Notes: generated by a model not told the origin, from the sequence alone. Positions 1 through 7,221 are shown, counted from the stretch's first letter. The stretch is 13,312 nt of DNA from Promethearchaeota archaeon (GCA_030668025.1 DAOUUT010000078.1:1-13312); one strand, 5' to 3'. Numbers and translations: made by a program.

Positions 1-647
1 CCTTCTTTTAATATAATATTGAAGCCACTAGCATACTCGTTGCTTATTAAATCATATTCTTTTGATAGTTCAAATATTTTTTTAAGATTTATATTATCAT
101 TAACAATATCCTTATATGAATTTTCATCGTTAATGTCATACTTTTCTATGTTGCCTAATCCACCTGGATTACATATTTTTATAGCGTCGTATAAATTAAC
201 CGTATCTTTAACTGTTGCATCTTCGATAACCTTTTTAATTATAAATTCGAAATTTTCGATCTTTTTCATATTTAATTTTAAACAAATTGTAGCCGCGGCT
301 GCTAGTGGTGCTAAGATAAGAATATGGCCTAGTAAGACGTTGCCTCCAGACTGCCACTTCATCATTTGATTAGCTGATTCCTTAAAAAAAAGACCTAATT
401 CAATAAAACTAAAATTTTCTTTTTCACTTTCTACAGATTTATATATTGTTTCACAAAATCCCTTAAAATTCGGTTGGATTGCTGCAATACCCGCTAAAAA
501 GTGTTCAAATCTTGTATTTGGAAAATTCTTCGTTCTATGAACATTTCCCGGTTTAGGCCACCCAGATAGTTCCAACAAACTCGAAAGATTTATACACCTT
601 ACTAAATCATTAACTGATTGGGTAACGATTGCTTTTATAGGAGGCAC
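1..647 (-). CDS. Triphosphoribosyl-dephospho-CoA synthase family protein (CitG/MdcB-type), 3' end cut by window edge
   Basis: The minus-strand frame stays open from an in-frame stop at 684-686 to the left edge, giving about 215 residues from a GTG at 645-647. Visible CitG-family motifs are KPGNVHR (about residues 32-38), GGNVLLG (about 101-107) running into LAPLAAAA, and further on a DTVNLYDAI...NPGGLG block. The family makes 2'-(5''-triphosphoribosyl)-3'-dephospho-CoA from ATP and dephospho-CoA, releasing adenine. In bacteria this is the precursor of the citrate or malonate lyase prosthetic group; what the archaeal members do is unclear to me. The family is usually about 270-300 residues, so some 60-80 C-terminal residues lie outside the window. 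The start is uncertain: no Shine-Dalgarno core precedes the GTG, but it leaves a plausible 25-residue lead into the conserved LSSLLEL segment. It lies 48 bases downstream of the eL22 gene on the same strand, so co-transcription is possible. Confidence 0.8.
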   Translation of the reverse strand, partial: MPPIKAIVTQSVNDLVRCINLSSLLELSGWPKPGNVHRTKNFPNTRFEHFLAGIAAIQPNFKGFCETIYKSVESEKENFSFIELGLFFKESANQMMKWQSGGNVLLGHILILAPLAAAATICLKLNMKKIENFEFIIKKVIEDATVKDTVNLYDAIKICNPGGLGNIEKYDINDENSYKDIVNDNINLKKIFELSKEYDLISNEYASGFNIILKE

Positions 648-695
648 ATTTAAGATATTAATTTTAAAAATTAAAATAGTTTTTTAAAAAGTAGA

Positions 696-1010
696 TTAAT
701 AATAAGTTAATTCTAAAGCCCTTTTTTCTTTTATCATATAACCTTGGTTCTTTGAGGTGTTATATGAGATTGGTCGATATTTTTCATTTAGATTTTTACG
801 ATAGAGAAATTTTTTTAGTCTTAACTTAATTGCTCTCTTTGACAATTTGAGGGGCATAACTATTTCTAATTCGTTTCCATTTCGAGAGAGTTCAATTTGA
901 GGTAATTGCTCCTCGAGAAATCGCAATAAATCTTCAACATATTGATCTTTTTCAATGCTCAATTCTTTGATATTGATAATTATTTCTTTAGTATCTCCAA
1001 CTTCACTCAT
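696..1010 (-). CDS. Eukaryote-type ribosomal protein eL22 (L22e-like)
   Basis: A 104-residue basic protein. The order of its parts matches eukaryotic eL22: an N-terminal strand, an acidic helix (YVEDLLRFLEEQL, about 24-36), a strand pair around ELEIVMPL (47-54), then the diagnostic basic block LSKRAIKLRLKKFLYRKNL (56-74), which parallels the eukaryotic segment with SKR, then KKYL, then a short linker and R. The tail YRPISYNTSKNQGYMIKEKRA also follows the eukaryotic order. eL22 is a large-subunit protein near the exit tunnel in eukaryotes. It is absent from most archaea but, as I recall, was listed among eukaryotic signature proteins of Lokiarchaeota. The eukaryotic acidic C-terminal tail is missing. 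The ATG at 1008-1010 has only a partial Shine-Dalgarno match (GTGAT, 6 bases upstream) and follows a TATA-like box. The match was made from remembered sequences, not by a search. Confidence 0.75.
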   Translation of the reverse strand: MSEVGDTKEIIINIKELSIEKDQYVEDLLRFLEEQLPQIELSRNGNELEIVMPLKLSKRAIKLRLKKFLYRKNLNEKYRPISYNTSKNQGYMIKEKRALELTYY

Positions 1011-1040
1011 ATTCTAATCACTAAATATGATAATTATTGA

Positions 1041-1050
1041 TATTATAAAT
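1041..1050 (-). promoter_or_regulatory. TATA-like box for the eL22 gene
   Basis: On the minus strand this reads ATTTATAATA and is preceded by an A-rich stretch resembling a BRE. It lies about 31 bases before the eL22 ATG, which would place transcription start only about 5-10 bases before translation, as is common in archaea. Assigned by pattern and position only. Confidence 0.4.
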
Positions 1051-1076
1051 TTTTTTTTATTTTTACACTTCAACAA

Positions 1077-1090
1077 TTTTTATAAAAAGA
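1077..1090 (+). promoter_or_regulatory. TATA-like box for the RuBisCO gene
   Basis: The plus strand reads TTTTTATAAAAAGA. Transcription would start about 25 bases on, near 1105-1112, leaving a 5' leader of about 35 bases that contains the GGTGG Shine-Dalgarno core at 1136-1140. With the eL22 box on the other strand, the 136-base gap is a divergent promoter region. Pattern-based. Confidence 0.4.
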
Positions 1091-1135
1091 TTTAAATGAA
1101 CTTTTTCTACATAATAACTATAAAGTATTGAATAT

Positions 1136-1140
1136 GGTGG
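1136..1140 (+). promoter_or_regulatory. Ribosome binding site fixing the TTG start of RuBisCO
   Basis: GGTGG lies six bases before the TTG at 1147 and complements the ACCTCC/CACC part of the 16S 3' end. Two tiny out-of-frame ATG frames (at 1134 and 1142) overlap it and stop after three codons each, so they are not credible starts for the enzyme. Confidence 0.6.
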
Positions 1141-1146
1141 AATGAA

Positions 1147-2424
1147 TTGGTAGATTATGTAGATTTAAGTTATGAACCAAACGAAAATGATCTTGTTGTT
1201 ATGTATTTCGTTGAAAAAGCTAGTGATTGTGAAAGTCTGGAAAAAGCGTGCGAGGAAATCGCTAAAGAAAGTTCAATAGGCACATGGACAGATATTTTGA
1301 CGATGTCTGCAGATATTACTGAACGCCTTGAACCATCTGCTTTTTATATAGATCCACAAAATCAAATTATAAAAATTGCTTATTCTGAGGAATTATTTGA
1401 AGCCGATAACATGTCTCAAATTCTTAGCGCTATTGCCGGTAATATTTTTGGTATGAAGGTGATTGATAATTTAAGGCTTATAGACATCACTTTTCCTAAA
1501 TATATAGTTAGTAAATATAAAGGACCGAAATTTGGGATTAAGGGTATTAGAAAATTAACTGGAGTGGAAAAAAGACCTTTGTTAGGAACAATCGTAAAAC
1601 CTAAAGTAGGTTTAAATGAGATCGAACACGCAAAAGTTTGTGAAGAGGCATGGATGGGCGGTTTGGACATAGTAAAGGACGACGAGAATTTAACTAGTAT
1701 GGTCTTCAATAAATTCGATAAAAGAATTGAGGAATCTTTAAAAGCTCGAGATAGAGCTCAAGCTGAAACTGGTGAAAAAAAGATTTATATGCCCAATATC
1801 ACAGCAAAATTAAGTACAATGGAAGAAAGAGCGAATACAGTAATAAATAACGGTGGAGAATATGTGATGGTTGACATATTTACCGTAGGATTCTCGGCTT
1901 TACAAGAACTTCGAGATTATCTAGACGATAAAAACGTCGTAATTCACGCTCATAGAGCTATGCATGCAGCCTTTACACGCAATAAAAAACACGGAATGAC
2001 GATGTTGGCTTTAGCTAAAATAATGCGACTAATAGGAATGGATCAACTGCATACGGGTACTATCGTTGGAAAAATGGAGGGTGGTAAAAAAGAAGTTTTA
2101 GAGATAAATCAAGTTATTTCAGAACCAAATATTACAGGAAACAATACAACATTTCTTGATCAAGAGTGGGGTGATATCAAACCTACTCTACCCGTTGCTT
2201 CAGGAGGTCTAAGCCCATTACACATTCCTAATTTAATAAAATATTTAGGTAATGATATGGTGTATCAATTCGGAGGAGGTTGTCATGGACATCCAAATGG
2301 AACTAGAGCAGGCGCAAGAGCGATAAGACAAGCAGTTGATGCTACTTTGAACGGAATTGAATTGGAGGAATACGCAAAAACGAAAGAAGAATTAGAAAAA
2401 GCAATCAAAAAATGGAGAAAATAA
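1147..2424 (+). CDS. rbcL: Form III ribulose-1,5-bisphosphate carboxylase (RuBisCO) large subunit
   Basis: This 425-residue protein carboxylates RuBP to two 3-phosphoglycerates. All the residues I can align with the catalytic set are present: E41 (ESSIGTWT), N99, K151 and K153 (KPKVGL), the carbamylated lysine K177 with metal ligands D179 and E180 (VKDDE), H269-R270 (HRAMHA), H302 and loop-6 K309 (VGKMEG), S352-G353-G354, and the G376-G378 phosphate loop. It should therefore be an active carboxylase, not a form IV RuBisCO-like protein. It closely resembles the Methanocaldococcus-type archaeal enzyme as I remember it, including the N-terminal YxxLxYxPNExDL segment, which supports the TTG start at 1147. 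The only other nearby start, ATG at 1201, would delete that segment. The R15P isomerase gene converges on it 17 bases downstream, pointing to AMP/nucleoside salvage and not a Calvin cycle; no phosphoribulokinase is visible. Subtype (III-a, b or c) cannot be settled by eye. Confidence 0.95.
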   Translation: MVDYVDLSYEPNENDLVVMYFVEKASDCESLEKACEEIAKESSIGTWTDILTMSADITERLEPSAFYIDPQNQIIKIAYSEELFEADNMSQILSAIAGNIFGMKVIDNLRLIDITFPKYIVSKYKGPKFGIKGIRKLTGVEKRPLLGTIVKPKVGLNEIEHAKVCEEAWMGGLDIVKDDENLTSMVFNKFDKRIEESLKARDRAQAETGEKKIYMPNITAKLSTMEERANTVINNGGEYVMVDIFTVGFSALQELRDYLDDKNVVIHAHRAMHAAFTRNKKHGMTMLALAKIMRLIGMDQLHTGTIVGKMEGGKKEVLEINQVISEPNITGNNTTFLDQEWGDIKPTLPVASGGLSPLHIPNLIKYLGNDMVYQFGGGCHGHPNGTRAGARAIRQAVDATLNGIELEEYAKTKEELEKAIKKWRK

Positions 2425-2445
2425 TTAAAATTTAACTTTTTTTAG
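2425..2445. terminator. Short T/A-rich junction between convergent genes
   Basis: Only 17 bases separate the stop codons of RuBisCO (+) and R15P isomerase (-). On the plus strand the junction carries T7 (about 2434-2440), typical of archaeal T-tract termination of the RuBisCO transcript. The minus strand has only short T runs here, so the isomerase transcript probably runs into the 3' end of rbcL and overlaps it in antisense. Confidence 0.4.
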
Positions 2446-3392
2446 ATTTCGAGCATATCAGGATATAATTTTGCAAAGTAATTATGGACATGGCTACTTG
2501 CGAAGATCCCGGCTTCAGTTATAAGCCCATCTATATATCTTCTACTTACGGTCTCAAAAGCAGGATTTAGGATAGTTAAACCCTCTGGAGCGTCCTCCCA
2601 TACTTCTTTCGGGTCTCTCATTTCAATTTTTTCCAAAATACCAAAGGAAGTCTGAGGATTATATTTTAAAAGAGGGGATGCAACATAAAAAGGTACGTGT
2701 TCTTCGTGTGCTACAAATGCTAGTAAGCGAGAACCAATTTTATTAATAATCGTACCTTCTGAAGTAATAGAATCTGCTCCAATAATTATTAAATCAACTT
2801 CGTAATGATTAACAACCCAACGCATAGCACTATCAACTACGTGAATAACTTCAATTCCCGCATCAAGTAATTTTCTGACTGTTTTTCTTCCTTGTAATCT
2901 AGGTTGAGTTTCTGTTGCTACGACTTTAAAATGGTCTTTCCCTTGTCTTTTTGCTTCTAATAGGATTGCATTTACAATGCTTGAATGGCAATGAGTCATT
3001 ATAATAAAGTTATCGTCCGTACTTACATCAGGAATTCTCCTTGCACCTATTTCAGCTATTTTCTTTTTTGAATTAACCATCAATAATTTATACTCATCCT
3101 TACAACTGGCAATTAATTCTAAAATTTCTTTTTTCTCTAAAGAATCTATTTTTTTTTTTAATCGATTTGTTATATAATTAAGCCCATTTCTCAAGGCAGG
3201 CTCAGTCGCCCTCGTCTGGAACAAGATGGCTTTAGCTTCTATTAATTTATTAAATAAATCTTCTGAAGTAATGGTTTCACCAATTCTTTGCGCGTAATCG
3301 CTTAAGAATTGTATTGCACTAATTGCTACATTTGAAGCACCCTGAATTTCTAATGATTTAATCCTTTCAGCGTCCTTTAATAATTGTTGTAT
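2442..3392 (-). CDS. Ribose-1,5-bisphosphate isomerase (archaeal eIF2B-like family), apparent ATA start
   Basis: It converts ribose-1,5-bisphosphate into ribulose-1,5-bisphosphate, the RuBisCO substrate, in archaeal AMP degradation. With the start placed at ATA 3390-3392 the protein has 316 residues, near the roughly 320 of the Thermococcus enzyme. The N-terminal helices (QQLLKDAERIKSLEIQGASN) and the FQTRATEPALRNGLNYI segment match the family. The catalytic cysteine is in MTHCHS (about residue 135) and the catalytic aspartate in GADSIT (about 207), followed by NKIGS; these separate it from true eIF2B subunits and fit R15P isomerase. The first conventional start in frame, TTG at 3222-3224, would remove 56 conserved residues. 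Between the upstream in-frame TGA (3399-3401) and that TTG there is no ATG, GTG or TTG. A GGTG core at 3400-3403 lies 7 bases before the ATA. A T11 run on the plus strand (3149-3159) encodes a KKK stretch. Confidence 0.88.
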   Translation of the reverse strand: MQQLLKDAERIKSLEIQGASNVAISAIQFLSDYAQRIGETITSEDLFNKLIEAKAILFQTRATEPALRNGLNYITNRLKKKIDSLEKKEILELIASCKDEYKLLMVNSKKKIAEIGARRIPDVSTDDNFIIMTHCHSSIVNAILLEAKRQGKDHFKVVATETQPRLQGRKTVRKLLDAGIEVIHVVDSAMRWVVNHYEVDLIIIGADSITSEGTIINKIGSRLLAFVAHEEHVPFYVASPLLKYNPQTSFGILEKIEMRDPKEVWEDAPEGLTILNPAFETVSRRYIDGLITEAGIFASSHVHNYFAKLYPDMLEI

Positions 3393-3453
3393 ATTTATTC
3401 ACCACTTTTTTTAATGTTAATATATAGGATATCTATATTTTTAATTTATTAGC

Positions 3454-3645
3454 TTACTTTAATTGATCTTCATTATCTGAATTCTGGGTCAACTCTAAAT
3501 CCTTCGGATTTATCTCTATATAGAGAGCACCAATATAATCACACGAGGTACATTCAAATATGTTTGGTGTTAACCAACCAGCAACATTAACAGCGGTTTT
3601 CAAAGTAGCTTTTTTACACTTAGGACAAATTCTTATGCGAGCCAT
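3454..3645 (-). CDS. Small zinc-ribbon protein, archaeal conserved family
   Basis: A 63-residue protein with two CxxC knuckles, CPKC (residues 8-11) and CTSC (about 32-35), separated by about 20 residues and making one four-cysteine zinc ribbon. Between them lies a conserved AGWLTPNIFEC segment, then a DYIGALYIEIN strand and an acidic tail. I recognise this as a widespread small archaeal family of unknown role; similar ribbons occur in transcription and ribosome factors. It is upstream of the R15P isomerase gene on the same strand, with about 60 bases between, enough for a separate promoter. The ATG at 3643-3645 has no Shine-Dalgarno core, so the message may be leaderless. No specific function is proposed. 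Confidence 0.8.
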   Translation of the reverse strand: MARIRICPKCKKATLKTAVNVAGWLTPNIFECTSCDYIGALYIEINPKDLELTQNSDNEDQLK

Positions 3646-3770
3646 TTTGTTTAGAATAAATTTTATTGTAATTGGAAATGAATTATTCTTTTATTTTTTG
3701 ATCAATATTCAATAATCACAAATAACATTTAGCCTCTATTGTTATATATACATAGATGTTCCTAAAAAAT

Positions 3771-3783
3771 TGTTTATATATTT
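3771..3783 (+). promoter_or_regulatory. TATA-like box for uvrC
   Basis: TGTTTATATATTT lies about 50-60 bases before the uvrC ATG in a 187-base divergent gap shared with the zinc-ribbon gene. Transcription would start near 3805, leaving a leader of roughly 25-30 bases without a clear ribosome binding site. A second AT-rich box (GTTATATATA, 3741-3750) could serve either strand. Confidence 0.35.
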
Positions 3784-3832
3784 TCTGTGATTCTACAATT
3801 TAACTTAAATAACTAGCGCTTAATCTACTAAA

Positions 3833-5665
3833 ATGAATGATTTAGAGATAAAACGAAAAAGTATGCCAAACGAACCTGGAGTTTACTTTTTTATCAACAA
3901 AAAGGGTTCTATTATTTATGTGGGTAAAGCTCTAAATCTTAGAAAGAGAATAAATCAATATTTCCAAAAAACAAATTATAACGATCCTTTTTACGAAGAA
4001 AAAATTAAGGAGCTAGTTAAAAATATTCATTCTATTGACTTCATCGTTACAGAAAACGAAAAAGAAGCTAAGATTTTAGAAAACATACAAATTAAGAAAC
4101 ATCAACCTCGTTTTAATGTAATAATGCGCGATTCCAAGACCTATCCATGGGTTGGGATATTTTTTTCAGAAACATACCCTAGAATCCGACTTATAAGAGG
4201 ACCAGAAAAGTATTCTCAAGATAATTTGTTTTTAGGACCTTATACAGATAAAAAGGAAATTAGTAGAATTTTAAGAGATTTGAGAAAAATTTTCCCTTAT
4301 TGTTCTTGTAAAAATAAAGTAAAAAAAAAAAAACGACCTTGTTTGAATTACCAATTGAAACTATGTTCGGGACCATGTATTGAAGCAGTAACTAAAGACG
4401 CATATTTAGAAAATATAAAACAAATTGAACTGTTTTTAAAAGGTCAAACTGAAGAATTAAAGGGTCAAATTGAAGATAAGATGAATAGTGCTGCACAATT
4501 GCAAGATTTTGAAAGTGCTGCTTTTTGGAGAGATAAACTCAACGCAATAGATAATTCTACAATAACTCAAAGTGTTTTATTAGAAAACAAGGAAAATAAA
4601 GATATTATCGGCTATTTCAATGACGAGGGACAAAAATACATAGCGATGGTTATGATTCATATACGTGAAGGGAAGATATCGAATAAAAGTTCCTTTATTA
4701 TTAATATAAAAGAGAAATTAATTCATAAGGATGAGATTTTCCCATCAATAATGGAACAGTTTTACCAAAATGTGACACATAATTTACCCGATGTTATTGT
4801 TGTTCCGGAGATTTACGATGGAGTAGGTGTATTTAAAGAGATCCTTAAAGATTTTCGAGGCAATTTAATGATTAGAACACCTATGGAAGAAGAATATGGC
4901 TTGGTTCGAATTGCGAATAAAAACGCTAAAATTATTGTTGAACAAGAAATCCAAATGGAAGAAATTAAAAAGAATGAGGAAGATCAAATTAAAAAAGCGT
5001 TGGAAGAAGCTAAAGAGATTTTTAATTTACCCAAAGAGCCAAGAATAATTGAAGGGTTCGATATTTCTAATATTGAAGGGAAAGACGCGACTGGATCTAT
5101 GGTTTATTTTCTTGAAGGGCACCCTTATAATAAAAATTATCGTCATTTTAAGATCTATTCAAAATCTACTCCGGATGATGTCGCTATGATGAAAGAGGTA
5201 ATTAAGCGGAGATACACCATGATTTTAGAGCGTAATTTAGAGTTACCAGACTTAATCCTCGTTGATGGTGGAAAGGGTCAATTGAACGCAGGACTTTCAG
5301 TTTTAAAGGATTTAGGCATTGAGGGCATTCCGATTATTGGTTTAGCAAAGAAATTTGAGGAAATTTATGTTCCCAACAAAAAGGACCCTATTATTTTGCC
5401 TAAAAATTCAAACCTTCTCAAAATATTTCAAAGGGTCAGAGATGAGGCTCATCGTTTTGCAGTAAGGCTTCATAAAAAACAACGAATAAAAAGAGTAAAA
5501 AGATCTGTTTTGGATGATATAAAAGGGATAGGACCGGCAAATAGAAATAAACTACTTACAACATTTGGCAGTGTGAATAGTATTAAGGAAGCTTCTTTAG
5601 AAGAAATAGCTCGAGTTGTTGGAAAAAAGTTGGCTGATACAATAATAAAAAAGTTGAATAGTTGA
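3833..5665 (+). CDS. uvrC: UvrABC system protein C (excinuclease ABC subunit C)
   Basis: This 610-residue protein makes both incisions around a DNA lesion in bacterial-type nucleotide excision repair, acting with UvrA and UvrB. Domain order is complete. The GIY-YIG nuclease comes first (GVY 16-18, YVG 29-31, R37/R39 region, E83 in ILEN). A cysteine cluster follows (C157, C159, C170, C178, C182), matching the proposed Fe-S cluster site of UvrC. The UVR coiled motif that binds UvrB is at about 206-240. The RNase H-like 5' nuclease has D410 (GFDISN), D478 (LVDGGKGQ) and H540 (RDEAHRFA). A helix-hairpin-helix pair sits at about 558-608 (IKGIGPANRNKLL). Length is normal. UvrABC is patchy in archaea and usually explained by transfer from bacteria; uvrA and uvrB are not in this window. 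The ATG has no clear ribosome binding site. A 13-A run at 4321-4333 codes for KKKK within the cysteine cluster. Confidence 0.97.
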   Translation: MNDLEIKRKSMPNEPGVYFFINKKGSIIYVGKALNLRKRINQYFQKTNYNDPFYEEKIKELVKNIHSIDFIVTENEKEAKILENIQIKKHQPRFNVIMRDSKTYPWVGIFFSETYPRIRLIRGPEKYSQDNLFLGPYTDKKEISRILRDLRKIFPYCSCKNKVKKKKRPCLNYQLKLCSGPCIEAVTKDAYLENIKQIELFLKGQTEELKGQIEDKMNSAAQLQDFESAAFWRDKLNAIDNSTITQSVLLENKENKDIIGYFNDEGQKYIAMVMIHIREGKISNKSSFIINIKEKLIHKDEIFPSIMEQFYQNVTHNLPDVIVVPEIYDGVGVFKEILKDFRGNLMIRTPMEEEYGLVRIANKNAKIIVEQEIQMEEIKKNEEDQIKKALEEAKEIFNLPKEPRIIEGFDISNIEGKDATGSMVYFLEGHPYNKNYRHFKIYSKSTPDDVAMMKEVIKRRYTMILERNLELPDLILVDGGKGQLNAGLSVLKDLGIEGIPIIGLAKKFEEIYVPNKKDPIILPKNSNLLKIFQRVRDEAHRFAVRLHKKQRIKRVKRSVLDDIKGIGPANRNKLLTTFGSVNSIKEASLEEIARVVGKKLADTIIKKLNS

Positions 5666-5706
5666 AAAAACTTAATTAAAAAAAAAAACTTGATTTTTTA
5701 TTTACA
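5666..5706. terminator. A/T-tract terminator region between convergent uvrC and MFS genes
   Basis: The 46-base gap contains a long A run (5680-5688) and T6 (5694-5699). Each strand thus reads a T tract just after the respective stop codon, the usual archaeal termination signal. No strong GC-rich hairpin is present. Confidence 0.5.
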
Positions 5707-5711
5707 AACCT

Positions 5712-6977
5712 TTATAGATATTCATTTTTAATTTTTGAAAAGATTGTAAATATAATTATCATTGCACCCAATAAAATGAATGTCAACCCTAAATTAACCA
5801 TAGTTAGATATCCAATTATAGGATAAAGAACCGCTCTTATTAAGCTTGCAATCATACTTATAGTGCTTAACACTGTTGCTCTATTCTCCGACTCTATTTG
5901 CTTATTTATGCTTTCTGTAAAGATAAATCTTCTTGAAAAGCCCATACCAATAATTATTAGAATTAAAGCAATGCCAATAGGTATCAAATTTATCAATGCC
6001 ATAGAAATGTATGCAATTCCCGGAATTATCGTGTATATTTGGAGAAAGATTTTTTTGTTTTTGTATCGTTTTTCTAATCTTGGTATTAAGTTAGTAAATA
6101 TTATTTGAATTAGAGTCATCGCCGCTACTACAAATCCAAAGTATTCCATGTTAAAGTTTAACGCTCCAAGATATAACTGGTAAGTCCAAAAAAGAAAAAA
6201 TACTAACGACTCCGTAATAATTAGGTTTAATGCTAATTTCCTTAAGATTCGATTTTTTATTAGTTCCGATACTCCAGATTTTATGATTTTAAGATATTTC
6301 TCAGGCTTTTCTTTCACTAAATCGTGTTTAGGTTCTTTAAGTGATATTGATATAATTGTTGCGGCGATAAATGGGAAGAACATCAAGCTCATAGTGAGTT
6401 GTAGAGATAACATAGCTCCGATTACTGATCCTATTGGAGCAGATATCCCCATTCCTAGTAACATGTAAGTTCTACTTCGTGCCATAGTTTTTGTGATATC
6501 ATCTTCTCTTCCAAGTTTTCTCAATGTATCATATACAAATGCTTGGTCTGCCCCAGAAATCAACGAATATTCTAATGCAAATAAGGTTTCTCCAAGTATA
6601 AATATGACTATAGTTGGATAACTCGAATATATCAGTGCTGCTATAGCTGATGAAAGAGTTCCTAATATAAGTGATAATTTTCGACTTACATGATCTGCAA
6701 TCGCTCCACATGGTATTTCAAAAATTAAGATCATTACAGTGAAATAGCTCTGTAAAAACATCACTTCGACAAATGAAATTTTCCCCCACGTTAGGAAAAA
6801 AGGTAATAAAACTCCTGCTATTAGATGGCAACCCATGAAAAATTTAATTATATAGGATTTCCATATATTTAACTTCCATTTGCTCAAATAAGCCTGCAAA
6901 TCTTTTATTTCATCTTCTTTAGGAGATTGAAGCGTTCTACCTCCAGTACATTCCTTTATTTTTGACAATTTTTTCAC
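5712..6977 (-). CDS. Major facilitator superfamily transporter
   Basis: A 421-residue integral membrane protein with about twelve hydrophobic segments after a charged cytoplasmic N-terminus of about 40 residues. The MFS motif A is clear at the TM2-TM3 loop, FEIPCGAIADHVSRK (about 86-100), with the G, D, R and K in place. A conserved ISGADQAFVYDTL segment (about 140-152) resembles the drug-proton antiporter (DHA1-like) branch. Substrate cannot be told; efflux or small-metabolite transport are equally possible. The start is ambiguous: the GTG at 6975-6977 forms part of an AGGTGA Shine-Dalgarno core, and a TTG at 6966-6968 stands six bases behind that core, the same geometry as RuBisCO. I think the TTG (418 residues) may be the true start. 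A TATA-like box on the minus strand (7001-7010) fits a short leader. Monocistronic as far as visible. Confidence 0.85.
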   Translation of the reverse strand: MKKLSKIKECTGGRTLQSPKEDEIKDLQAYLSKWKLNIWKSYIIKFFMGCHLIAGVLLPFFLTWGKISFVEVMFLQSYFTVMILIFEIPCGAIADHVSRKLSLILGTLSSAIAALIYSSYPTIVIFILGETLFALEYSLISGADQAFVYDTLRKLGREDDITKTMARSRTYMLLGMGISAPIGSVIGAMLSLQLTMSLMFFPFIAATIISISLKEPKHDLVKEKPEKYLKIIKSGVSELIKNRILRKLALNLIITESLVFFLFWTYQLYLGALNFNMEYFGFVVAAMTLIQIIFTNLIPRLEKRYKNKKIFLQIYTIIPGIAYISMALINLIPIGIALILIIIGMGFSRRFIFTESINKQIESENRATVLSTISMIASLIRAVLYPIIGYLTMVNLGLTFILLGAMIIIFTIFSKIKNEYL

Positions 6978-7175
6978 CTATTATATTATTTTTACTTTTC
7001 TATAATAAAAAACATGTTTGGGAAATCGCATTTGAAAAGTTTGAATTAAAAGCAATAAAGTAGAATAAGAAAATTCTGTAAGAAAGGTTAGAAATATGAT
7101 AAATTGAGTCTATTAAGAAAAAAATTCAAAGAATCAGAGAAAAAGCGTTAATATGTCGTTGTTTTTATGTTTTAT

Positions 7176-7199
7176 GGTAAAGTAATAGGATATGTTACC
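7176..7199. repeat. Small inverted repeat GGTAA/TTACC
   Basis: Five-base arms at 7176-7180 and 7195-7199 with 14 bases between. Weak alone, but it is the first of three hairpin-forming elements in a row in this gap. Confidence 0.3.
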
Positions 7200-7221
7200 T
7201 TACAACCAAAAAGCATAATTT

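Noticed and set aside
19..369. 116-residue hydrophobic open frame on the plus strand
   Set aside because: It is the complement of the CitG-type gene, whose minus-strand frame carries the family motifs.
1416..1709. 97-residue open frame opposite RuBisCO
   Set aside because: Antisense shadow of a highly conserved coding region.
3222..3224. TTG as the start of R15P isomerase
   Set aside because: It would remove 56 residues that match the family N-terminus, and no ribosome binding site precedes it.
5863..6711. Several short open frames overlapping the MFS gene on both strands
   Set aside because: They mirror hydrophobic transmembrane codons of the real gene and have no motifs of their own.
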